A DNA stretch of 27,615 bases from positions 1-27,615 of the forward strand of contig QGUY01000015.1 of assembly GCA_003242315.1 (NCBI GenBank). The letters are read 5' to 3'. Under the pieces are notes generated by a model. The model was given only the letters and a program-made list of their open reading frames with translations, was not told the DNA's origin and searched no databases. The translations under genes were made by a program, and so were the position numbers. The DNA is from Bacteroidota bacterium. GTDB lineage: Bacteria; Bacteroidota; Bacteroidia; Cytophagales; Cyclobacteriaceae. Every line of letters begins with the position of its first letter. Position 1 is the first letter of the stretch. Shown here in pieces: positions 16,887 through 25,400 of this stretch.

Positions 16887-16899
16887 TGCCAACTGCCGA

Positions 16900-17319
16900 C
16901 TATCGTTTAAAACCCAACGCGCTTCCACCACAGTTTGTAGACGATCCATCGAAGGTATACTGAATGTAGTAGATTCCTGTAGTGTTGCAGGGGTAGGCGA
17001 TAGCGCTGATGTACTGTCCGTTTACTTTGCTGGTTGCTACCTTATTCCGGTTGGAGTCGAAGAGGCTCACGACGATACCGTCAGTGCCCTCACCTTCCGA
17101 GCAGATGTTTATCATGTATTGAGTTCCCTTTGTGAACACGTAGGAGTATTCGACAAAGTCTTTTGAACCCTTTTCGATCTTATAGCTTTTTAGGAAGTTG
17201 AAGCCAGCCGCCAGTTTCGGAATGCATTGGTTGCTGTAGGCCTCAGCGTTGCATTGACCGATCACCTCCAGAATGCTTAGGGTAAACAGCGACAAAACAC
17301 AAAAGACAATCTTTTTCAT
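16900..17319 (-). CDS. Small secreted cysteine-containing protein of unknown function
   Basis: I do not recognise a named family. The 139-residue protein starts with a clear signal peptide (MKKIVFCVLSLFTLSILEV), with likely cleavage after IGQ, leaving a mature protein of about 117 residues that begins at or near a cysteine. There is no proper lipobox. Five cysteines remain in the mature part: C23 and C32 in the first 10 residues, then one each in NICSEG, YPCNTT and TNCGG. The mid-part alternates hydrophobic and polar residues (YMINICSEGEGTDGIVVSLF, GIYYIQYTF) and could be a beta-sandwich like pre-peptidase C-terminal domains; this is an impression only. It is the last gene of the long minus-strand cluster, 16 bases after the lipoprotein gene. 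Confidence 0.75.
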   Translation of the reverse strand: MKKIVFCVLSLFTLSILEVIGQCNAEAYSNQCIPKLAAGFNFLKSYKIEKGSKDFVEYSYVFTKGTQYMINICSEGEGTDGIVVSLFDSNRNKVATSKVNGQYISAIAYPCNTTGIYYIQYTFDGSSTNCGGSALGFKR

Positions 17320-17335
17320 ACTAAACGTCCTATAA

Positions 17336-18262
17336 TTAGCTAATAATCTTATTTCGTATAGAATCTGTGAGGTTACCGATGTTGGTGATATCTTCTGATG
17401 TAATTTCGATGGAACTTGAACTGTTGTCCTTGATGACCATTACCCCATCCACAACCTCGAAGGTCGACTCTTTGTAAATGTAAGTAATTTTCACATTGTC
17501 GTAAGCCCGCTTGAGCGCTTCAAGGTCCGTCAGCAAGCTCGCCATGTTTTCATCCTGATCCTTATAGAAGGATAGCAGAAGAATAATGTTTTCCAGGATG
17601 ATCTTCTGACCACCGATGGTCTCCCGGAGCTGCTGGTTGTCCAGATTGTTTTGCGCCACAGCGCAGACAATGTGAAGCGCCTCGATCCAGCCACCGGTGA
17701 GCAAGAGTACGCTGAGGTTGGCTCGGTTCTGGCTCTGTAGGTAAGCGTTAATGGAGTTGAAGTTCTGTGTCGTGATCAGGAGCAGCGAATCCAGGTTACG
17801 GCTGTTCGCGGCCAGGCGCCCAATGGTTTCCACATCGAAGAATTGCCCTATGTTGAGACCATCAGCCAACGATTTGATGGACGAAATATACTTCAGTCCA
17901 TCCTGGTTCTGCTCATATATATTAGTATATCCCAGATCAGTACCGTAAACCCCAAGATTCAGCGCCCTCTTATAGTTGGTGTTGTATTTAGAGAGGTTAT
18001 TGGGGTTGTTCAGAATTCCCGCGTCATATTTTCTCCCGCTTTCCTTCAGGAGCACGGAAATTTCCAGTGGGCTGGGTATGCGCTGGAGGATGTCGCCAAT
18101 GGCTTCCTCCGAAATCGTTGGTGTGTCTGACGCCGCTGAGTCGAGCGCCTGCATGAAATCCTGCTCGTCCGTCTTCTTATCTGAGGAACCACAGGCCCAG
18201 AGAAAGAGCAAGCTGATCAGACCTAGGGATACTATTCTCATAGTTTTAAAGTTAGTCTCCAT
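17336..18262 (-). CDS. Predicted lipoprotein of unknown function, next to the ABCG-type transporter
   Basis: This is a 308-residue predicted lipoprotein. The leader RIVSLGLISLLFLWACGSS has a hydrophobic core and a lipobox-like LWAC, with the lipidated Cys at residue 24. The mature protein opens with an acidic linker (SSDKKTDEQD), and the rest is mainly alpha-helical with many Asn, Leu and Ser and no recognisable enzyme motif. An IPSPLEISVLLKESGRKYDA segment near residue 65 and the regular helices after it are the most distinctive parts. Starts at 18262 and 18241 (MRIVSL) are both possible, and the second gives a more standard leader. It lies 33 bases after the transporter gene, so it may be an envelope partner of that transporter. 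Confidence 0.78.
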   Translation of the reverse strand: METNFKTMRIVSLGLISLLFLWACGSSDKKTDEQDFMQALDSAASDTPTISEEAIGDILQRIPSPLEISVLLKESGRKYDAGILNNPNNLSKYNTNYKRALNLGVYGTDLGYTNIYEQNQDGLKYISSIKSLADGLNIGQFFDVETIGRLAANSRNLDSLLLITTQNFNSINAYLQSQNRANLSVLLLTGGWIEALHIVCAVAQNNLDNQQLRETIGGQKIILENIILLLSFYKDQDENMASLLTDLEALKRAYDNVKITYIYKESTFEVVDGVMVIKDNSSSSIEITSEDITNIGNLTDSIRNKIIS

Positions 18263-18295
18263 ATTCTTAAAAATTTTGCAATCCCGGCAAAAATG

Positions 18296-21200
18296 TTACC
18301 CGCCTGCTTTATTCTTTGCTGACATACCGAAACGGGTCAGTGACGCGACACCCTTTCGAAGCAGCTCGAAGTACAGCGTCACGTATAGCACGACCGACAT
18401 ACCCCAGATGACAATGACATTGAACCAGTAGGTGTCGATCATGGTCCCGAAAAAGTTCTTCGTCGGGGCGAAGAAGTGCGCCCGATAGTCCAGTATGCCC
18501 GAAGGTTGCGGGTCCAGGAAAACGGGGTTGATCTGTTGAATCAACTCTCCGTTATGTTCTATGATGCGTTCCTTTACCTTGATATTCTTAACGAGGTCCG
18601 CGAGACTCTCATTGAAGTAGGCATTCTTGTATTCGTTCAGATCGATGGGATCGTCCTTGCGATTTTCATCCTCATACATCTTCCTCTCGCGGAACGCCGT
18701 GGCTTTGTTGAATGCCTCTTGATAAAACTTCTCGTAACCGGCGAAATAGGCTTCCAGTTGTTGATTCAACGCGGGTGTAAAGTCGTTTGCTGTCCACCGC
18801 TTGTTCAGTTCCAGACCGTCGAGGCCTTTCTTATAGTATTGTTCCCCGACGAGTGCACGACGAATGATGTCAAGATCCTTCTCGATTATCCAGGTGATCG
18901 AGTCGTTTTGAGGCGGTACCTGTGCCGCTATAAACTTGCGCTTGGCGTCGAGCTCCTTGACCAGATAAGACGACTTAAAGTCTGCCTGCGCCTCAATTTT
19001 CTCCAGGTCGTAATAATTCTTTTCGAATGAGTTGTTCCTGAAATTATAGACGGCCATCGCCTCATAGGCCCATCGCGATGCCATCATGTCAGCGACAACC
19101 GGCACCTTGCCACGCGTGCTGATGACATGGTGCAGCTTGTCAAAATTGAAGAGCAAGCCGCTGAGGACCATCTGCGGAATCAGCAGCAGCGGAATCATGA
19201 CGTAAACGGTGACCGCAGAATTGAAAGCGGAGGAAATATTCAATCCCAACACATTGGCAAAGCACGATGTCGTGAACAGCACAAGCCAGAAGGGCAGGAG
19301 CATCGTCCACTCGATCTTGAGGATGATATTGCCTACAATCACGAACGAAAGCGTCTGGATAGCCGACAGCGTGAACAGGATCAGCAGCTTTGACATGAGG
19401 TAGCTGTTCCAGCTCAGGTTAAGGAATGATTCGCGCTTCAGTATTTTTCGATCGCGAATGATTTCTTCCGCGCTCACCGTGAGCCCCATGAATAGCGCCA
19501 CGATGATGCTCATCAGCAGGAACGCTGGGAAATTTTCGTTGAACCGGAACACATAAGAGTTGCCGTCCGGTGCGCTGCGGTATTTGGTGATCATCGCCAG
19601 GATGAACGCAAGCAGCGGCGCCTCCAGCAGATTGATCATCAGGTATTGCTTATTGCTGATCTTCGCCAGCGTGTCTCGCGCTGTAAATATGGCCGTTTGC
19701 ACGAGCCGGTTCGGGAGCTGCAAAGAGTGTGGCGGCTCCTCGCGGACGTCTTCCACACGATGGATGCGGAATCGCTCCTTGTACCAGTCGTGCCACTGAG
19801 TCGGCGAAATTTTTCTTTTGTTCGTAGGCTGGCCGTACTCATCGACCACCTTTGCTTCGATGATGTTGAATATCTGTTCAGGGTTGACGTTACCGCAGGT
19901 CTCGCATTGTCCCCGGTTAGCGTCAACCTGGAGTGTCGATTTCTTAAAGTATGTGACCGCCTCCACCGGGGGGCCGTAATATGCCGGATAGCCGCCCGTG
20001 TCCATGATGATCATTTTGTCGAACATCTTGTAGATATCCGACGACGGCTGGTGGATGACAACAAAGATGAGCTTGCCTTTAAGCGACAATTCCTTGAGCA
20101 AGTCAATGACGTTTTCCGAATCCCGCGATGAAAGTCCCGATGTCGGTTCGTCAAGGAAAAGGATGGCAGGTTCGCGGATAAGCTCGAGTGCAATGTTGAG
20201 ACGCTTGCGTTGTCCACCGCTTATGGTCTTGTCAAGGACGTTGCCAACCCGGAGATCTTTTCGCTGGTCGAGCCCCAGGCTTTCAAGCATCTCCATGGTG
20301 CGCTTGTGCAGTTCCTCTTCGCTCAAGCCGGCAAAGCAAAGCTTGGCGTTGTAGTACAGGTTGTCGTAAACAGTGAGTTCTTCAATCAGCAGGTCGTCCT
20401 GTGAAACGTATCCAATGACGCCATGAATCTTGTCTTTTTCCTTGTGAAGGTCGAATCCATTGATGAGTATTTGTCCTTTTGTGGGCACAACAAGACCTGC
20501 AAGCACGTTGAGGAGTGTGGTCTTTCCTGCACCACTTGCCCCCATAATACCAATGAGTTTGCCGGGGCCTTCTGATATGACTACGTTTCTGAGACCTATC
20601 GTACCGTTGGGAAAAACGAGCTCGTCGATAGTCGCGTTGAACGACAGTCGTGTGGTTTTGAGTTCCTCGTTGAAATTGGCGACAATGTCGCTGTAATACA
20701 GCGCATCACCACCCTGTGTCTTAATGGTGCTGCCGTGCGAGAACAGGTATACCCGATTGGGTTGCATCGGGAATCCGTTCAGCGTTGTGGATTCTTCACC
20801 GAGATATTTTGTAAAGTACATGTCCACGCTTCGTACGCGCATGAAGATGAGCATGCCGCCGATGTGGCCGTGCAGATGTTTTGATTTACTCTCGGTAGTT
20901 GTGGTTTCTGAAGAATCTACCTTTAGAATATCGGCAAAGTCGACACTTTCGCCGCTTTCCTCGCGTACGAACGCTTCAATAAGCTGGTACTCGTCCTTTC
21001 CGATATTGAAAACCTCCGATACGGTGTTGATGATCTCCATCCGCTGGGAGGTGAAATTCTTGTCCTGGCTCACCAGCTCAAGCAGCTTGATGAGCACGAC
21101 GACCTTTTGTTTCTGGGTGAGTGTCTTGTTGATTTTCCGACAGATGCCGAGGGTCTTAACGGAGTCGCGCACGGACGTAAGCTTTCCCTTGCCTTCGTCT

Positions 21201-21379
21201 TCGCGGCCGTAACCGGAGTACTGGTCGTACAGTGCCAGGTATTCCTTCACGGAATCCTGGTCAAGCTCCGTCTTGAAAAAGTTGATTACAAACTGGCGCT
21301 CGCGTTCTGTAACACCGCTATCCTGTTTGGTGATAATGGCAAAAAGTTGCGTAAGCGCCTTGAGTATTTCCTCACTCAT
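18296..21379 (-). CDS. ABCG-type transporter with TerB-like and possible FHA-like N-terminus and a large external loop
   Basis: This is a 1027-residue half-transporter. Residues 1 to about 145 resemble a TerB-like helical domain, with QKVVVLIKLLELVSQDKNFT as the clearest part. Residues about 170-230 hold a short FHA-like half (TLNGFPMQPNRVYLFSHGST) without the usual phospho-binding Arg/Ser. The nucleotide-binding domain (about 240-480) has Walker A GASGAGKTT, signature ISGGQRKR, Walker B ILFLDEPTSGLSS and H-loop VVIHQPSSD. A C-x2-C unit (QCETCGNVNPEQIF) follows. Six membrane helices start near residue 570 (MINLLEAPLLAFILAMI), and about 200 hydrophilic residues separate the fifth and sixth helices, much more than in ordinary ABCG proteins. 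The NBD-before-membrane order is the ABCG order. The substrate is unknown. It follows the SiaC-like gene by 81 bases. Confidence 0.88.
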   Translation of the reverse strand: MSEEILKALTQLFAIITKQDSGVTERERQFVINFFKTELDQDSVKEYLALYDQYSGYGREDEGKGKLTSVRDSVKTLGICRKINKTLTQKQKVVVLIKLLELVSQDKNFTSQRMEIINTVSEVFNIGKDEYQLIEAFVREESGESVDFADILKVDSSETTTTESKSKHLHGHIGGMLIFMRVRSVDMYFTKYLGEESTTLNGFPMQPNRVYLFSHGSTIKTQGGDALYYSDIVANFNEELKTTRLSFNATIDELVFPNGTIGLRNVVISEGPGKLIGIMGASGAGKTTLLNVLAGLVVPTKGQILINGFDLHKEKDKIHGVIGYVSQDDLLIEELTVYDNLYYNAKLCFAGLSEEELHKRTMEMLESLGLDQRKDLRVGNVLDKTISGGQRKRLNIALELIREPAILFLDEPTSGLSSRDSENVIDLLKELSLKGKLIFVVIHQPSSDIYKMFDKMIIMDTGGYPAYYGPPVEAVTYFKKSTLQVDANRGQCETCGNVNPEQIFNIIEAKVVDEYGQPTNKRKISPTQWHDWYKERFRIHRVEDVREEPPHSLQLPNRLVQTAIFTARDTLAKISNKQYLMINLLEAPLLAFILAMITKYRSAPDGNSYVFRFNENFPAFLLMSIIVALFMGLTVSAEEIIRDRKILKRESFLNLSWNSYLMSKLLILFTLSAIQTLSFVIVGNIILKIEWTMLLPFWLVLFTTSCFANVLGLNISSAFNSAVTVYVMIPLLLIPQMVLSGLLFNFDKLHHVISTRGKVPVVADMMASRWAYEAMAVYNFRNNSFEKNYYDLEKIEAQADFKSSYLVKELDAKRKFIAAQVPPQNDSITWIIEKDLDIIRRALVGEQYYKKGLDGLELNKRWTANDFTPALNQQLEAYFAGYEKFYQEAFNKATAFRERKMYEDENRKDDPIDLNEYKNAYFNESLADLVKNIKVKERIIEHNGELIQQINPVFLDPQPSGILDYRAHFFAPTKNFFGTMIDTYWFNVIVIWGMSVVLYVTLYFELLRKGVASLTRFGMSAKNKAGG

Positions 21380-21460
21380 CCGTCAGGTAATTAAAAAATG
21401 CCGGACTCGCTTTCTAAAAAGAAACGGCCGGTGTTAAAGCCAAAACAATAGGGCCTTTTC

Positions 21461-21823
21461 TTAGTAAGTCTTGAACTCGAATGGTATTTCCACGAGTTCA
21501 GAAAATTCCTGCCCAGCTTCTTCCATGTCTTCGTCGTCTTCGTGGAAGTACCAAATGATCTTCATCCCTTTAATATCCTCCAACGCTGACAGTATATCCA
21601 GAATCAGCTTAGACGAAGCTGTATTGAAGTACTCGAGCTTGAACACAAATTCAGTTGTAGGATTGGGCGACTCGCCGTACCGTTGAATCCAATCCAGGAT
21701 CGGACGATAGAACTCAGCCGAATCCTCAGGCAGCGACCTTCCGGAGATCTCAAATATCCCATTGCCCTTGTCCAGCATGATCTTGGGCGTATCTTCCGTT
21801 CCTTCGAGGTTCAAGATTTCCAT
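21461..21823 (-). CDS. SiaC-family regulatory phosphoprotein (DUF1987)
   Basis: This is a 120-residue protein of the DUF1987/SiaC family. In Pseudomonas aeruginosa SiaC is phosphorylated on Thr68 by the kinase SiaB and dephosphorylated by the phosphatase SiaA, and the unphosphorylated form activates the diguanylate cyclase SiaD. Here the family core KLEYFNTASSKLILDILSAL places a threonine at exactly residue 68. The N-terminal GIFEISGRSLPEDSAEFYRP is also typical. The fold is STAS-like, as in anti-anti-sigma factors. It lies 29 bases after the SiaB-like gene and upstream of the transporter gene. No GGDEF protein is in the window, so the output must be another protein, with the transporter the nearest candidate. 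The length is normal for the family, and a cytoplasmic location is inferred. Confidence 0.9.
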   Translation of the reverse strand: MEILNLEGTEDTPKIMLDKGNGIFEISGRSLPEDSAEFYRPILDWIQRYGESPNPTTEFVFKLEYFNTASSKLILDILSALEDIKGMKIIWYFHEDDEDMEEAGQEFSELVEIPFEFKTY

Positions 21824-21852
21824 GATATATCGATTTTTATTGTGGTTCGAGT

Positions 21853-22404
21853 TTAGTTTTCAGTTTCCCTTGGTACATTGACCTTGAGGCAAAAAAAGTT
21901 GTAATCCGGAGACATCTCCGGAAATTCGTATTGCAACTTCTCACCCGACTTGCGAGCCATGTCTACAAAACCTAGTCCGGCGCCACCTTTGTCAGAAATG
22001 GTTGTGTTCTTGATAATCTCCTTGTACAGTTCCTTCAACCCTTCCTTGTCCAGACTGTTGATATGCTCAAGAGCCTTTTTCAGCGCCGGCACGTTTTCTT
22101 TCTTGATCGGATTGCCTGCCATGATGGAGTACCTGTCCTTCTCCTTGCCGATCAGAAAAATGGCTGTGTGCGTGTGCACATTGCCCTGAACGAGCTCATC
22201 GCTGTGCTTGACGATATTCTGCAGAGCTTCCACCATTACGTTGAAGACCTTTCGTTTGATGCTGGACTCTTCACCCGTCGAATCCAGATTACGCTCGGCC
22301 ATTGCCAGAATTGATTTGGTAGTCTCCTGTGTGAATTCACCCTGATATACCAGAATCAGATTCTGTGACATCATGGTTCGGTGCAGGTCATAGATGAAAT
22401 TCAT
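21853..22404 (-). CDS. SiaB-family protein kinase (DUF6272, GHKL-type ATPase)
   Basis: This is a 183-residue protein matching the SiaB/DUF6272 family, small kinases related to anti-sigma-factor kinases such as SpoIIAB. The N-box can be read as VEALQNIVKH and the G-box as DKGGAGLGFVDMARKSG. The N-terminal MNFIYDLHRTMMSQNLILVYQGEF is typical of the family. Its predicted role is to phosphorylate the adjacent SiaC-like protein on Thr68 using ATP. It has no signal peptide or membrane helix and should be cytoplasmic. It sits 80 bases after the phosphatase gene and 29 before the SiaC-like gene, so phosphatase, kinase and substrate are encoded in the order of the known Sia operon. Confidence 0.88.
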   Translation of the reverse strand: MNFIYDLHRTMMSQNLILVYQGEFTQETTKSILAMAERNLDSTGEESSIKRKVFNVMVEALQNIVKHSDELVQGNVHTHTAIFLIGKEKDRYSIMAGNPIKKENVPALKKALEHINSLDKEGLKELYKEIIKNTTISDKGGAGLGFVDMARKSGEKLQYEFPEMSPDYNFFCLKVNVPRETEN

Positions 22405-22484
22405 GCGTCAAAGGATATTAGTAGTTGCAAGATATTAAGTTTTGTAAAATCTATCGTTCAAGCGGTTCAAAATCAGCCGGTTCA

Positions 22485-25400
22485 CTAAAATTTAATCCCG
22501 ATCAGCAACACGTCGTCTGTCTGCTTCTGATCACCACGCCATGCTTCCCATTCCCGGTCAAAGATTTCCATGACTTCCTTCATCGGCTTGTCATGTACCT
22601 GCATAATCGTTTCGCGAACCCGACGCGGTCCGAACTTGCGGCCTTCAGGACCACCGAACTGGTCAGGATAGCCGTCAGAGCTGAAGTAAATGGAATCTCC
22701 CTTATTCAGCTTGATCTTGTGATTCGTGAAGTTCGTCTGATTCTTGAATATGCCTCCGCCAATAGGGAACTTGTTCCCTTTGATTTCTTCGATCTCACCA
22801 CCACGGGCGACATACAATGGCCTGTGCGCGCCGGCGTATTCCACCTGACGTGACGCCAGGTTGATCTTGCACAGCGCGATGTCCATACCATCCTTCGTTG
22901 TTGCATCTTCATCCTGCCGCAACGTGGTAGTAACACCTTCGTCGAGAAGATCCAGTATTTTTCCTGGTTCGGTAACCTTGCGGCTGCGAACAATGTCGTT
23001 CAGGAGGAAGTATCCGATCAATGAGAGAAGGGCGCCCGGCACGCCGTGTCCTGTACAGTCGACAGCGGCAATGAAGATATCATCCTTGATTTGTACATAC
23101 CACGGGAAGTCGCCACTAACCACGTCGCGCGGCTTATAAAGAATGAACGAGTCGGGTAACGCCCTGTTAATTACGCGCGTGCTCGGAAGTATCGCATTTT
23201 GAATACGCTTAGCGTAGTTGATACTTTCGGTGATCTTCTTGTTTTTGTTCTGAATCTCGAGCTCGATCATCTTACGCTCGGTGATGTCGTGCGATACAAC
23301 GAGCACGGACTCAAGCTTTTCGGATTCGTCATATTCGGGAATGGCATTCACCTGCATTACACGCTGACCGATGCGGGAAGGGAACTCCATTTCCGTCGCT
23401 ACCTTGTTGTTCGTAGCATTGACCTGTTCAACAATCTCAAGCCACTTTTCGAGCACGGACTTGTCGAGGTCGGTCTCGTTGATCTTTCGGTTGATGAACG
23501 CCTCGGGACCACTTCCACTGTACGTCTCGATGACGGGGTTGATGTATGATATCGCATCCTGTTCCAGGCGCGCGATAAGGTCTGGCGAATTCTCCGAAAG
23601 CGCCTGCATCTTGCTTCGCATCCGCTGTTCCTGCTCTGCCCTCCTGCGTTCGGTAATGTCGCGCGAGTTGAGGATAAAGCCGTGGATCGCGGGGTTGGAC
23701 ATACAGTTCGTACCCGTCGACTCGATCCAGATGTAGTTGCCTTCCTTGGTGCGGTACTCGTATTGTACGGTGACCTTTTCGTCGGGATTTTCGGCCATCT
23801 TCCGGAACAGCCCGCGGAAAACATCCTGGTAATCCGGATGCACGAGATCTACGTCGCTCTTGCCGATCAATTCCTTTTGTCCGTAACCGAGGATCAGCTC
23901 GACGGAGGGCGAGATGTATCGGATGGTCTCGTCTTCCTCGTAGATGGTGATGACTTCCGACGCGTTCTCCAGGAGGAGCTGCATACGCTTCTGCGTGCGG
24001 TTTACTTCCTCGATCTGTTCTTCGAGGCGGTCGTTGGTCCGCTGCAATTCCTCCTGCGTAGCCTGCATTTCTTCGGCGTTCTGACGCAACACCTCCTGCT
24101 TTTCCTTAAGCTCATTACTCATTGCCTGCGATTCCTCCAGGAGTCTTCGAGTGCGTTCGTTGACCTTGATGTTGAAGATCGTCCGCGCCAGAATCAAGCT
24201 GAGTTCTTTCACGAAGTTCACCTGCGATGAGTCGAACTTACGGAAGCCCGCAAATTCAAGGACACCGTATACTTCTTCGTTCGTGATCAGCGGCACGATG
24301 AGCAGACATGTCGGACGCTGGTCGCCCAGAATCCCCGATGTAATCGTCATGTATTCTTTCGGGATTTCTGTGCGGAGTATGGTATCCTTTTCGGCAACAG
24401 CCTGGCCAACGAGCCCTTCCGCAAACTTGAACCGCTTTTGCAGGTATTTCTTCCGGCCATAGGCAAAGCTTGCGCGAAGATCGATCGTGACGGGGTCGTC
24501 TTCTTCGTTTACGACATAGAAGGCGCCCTGTATGGCGTTGATCTTTTCGAGGATAAACTTGATAACGTCTTCTCCAAGAGGATCAAGGGTGTCGTGAAGC
24601 CTCAGGATTTCACTGATCTCTGCTACACCCCTAACGATCCAGTTGCGTTCTTTGTCACGACGCTCGTTCTCGATGAGGTTCTTTCTCATGTTGATGAGCG
24701 CCATGCCGAGAACGTCGTTGTCGGTAACAGGCTTAAACTCAGTATCGTATTTACCTTCCCCGATACGCTGCGCGAATTCGGCGTTGTTTTTCAGGGTTTG
24801 TACCAGGTCGTCAACCTTGGTGGCCATTTGACCAAACTCATCGGACGAGTGGCGCTCTTCCCGTTCAGGAAGGATACCATCAGCAACGAGCGCGAGTTTA
24901 CGTTGCATGCTGCTCAAAGGCTGCATCATTGATCGACCGATAACCATTGACAGCAGTACGGCAAATGCTACAACGCACAAGCCCGCATACACCAACGTCC
25001 GGATGAGCTGTCCTGCGTCGCCCTCAGCTTCGTTAAGGTTCATAGTGGTGACCACTACCCAATTCACTGGAGTGATTAGGCGGGCCGCCTGTAGTGACGG
25101 TGTACCTTTGAAGTCGCGCGCCGTAGCGTTCGCCGTTCCTGATGAGATCGCGCGAAGAATAACTCCTGCCGCTTCGGTCTTTTCGTTGACGATTTGAAGC
25201 GCGCCTTTAGGATCGGTACGTGGCGTGCTGGCCAGCATAATATCGCGTGTTATTGGGTCCTGGCGGGCCAGTACAACATCACCTGTTCTACCCAGTCCGC
25301 GATAGTCGCTGAGTATCCTGTAAGGCCGGGTGAGGTCGATCTTGGCGATAATCAGGTCGCCGTTCTGTGAAGCCGTGATGGGTGCTGCAGCGTACGTGAC

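Larger units (their letters stand above)
16688..16899. repeat. Intergenic repeat segment with heptamer tandems and repeated GCCAACTG/GCCAACTA units
   Basis: This non-coding segment lies between two converging genes. It contains GGTAATC repeated twice plus a partial copy (16704-16720) and ACTTACT three times without a mismatch (16838-16858). CCAACT recurs at 16793, 16807, 16860 and 16889, each time followed by A or G. Two inverted repeats are listed separately. The composition differs from the flanking genes and looks like a dispersed intergenic element. Whether it is repeated elsewhere in the genome cannot be seen here. Confidence 0.6.

Noticed and set aside
16688..16899. CRISPR array in the repeat-rich intergenic segment
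   Set aside because: Repeat units are only 6-8 bases, irregularly spaced, without spacers of constant length or cas genes.
21380..21460. Possible hairpin (TTTCT-AAAA-AGAAA) between the SiaC-like and transporter genes as a terminator
   Set aside because: The stem is five AT-rich pairs with no T-run, too weak to claim; the genes are still close enough to be co-transcribed.
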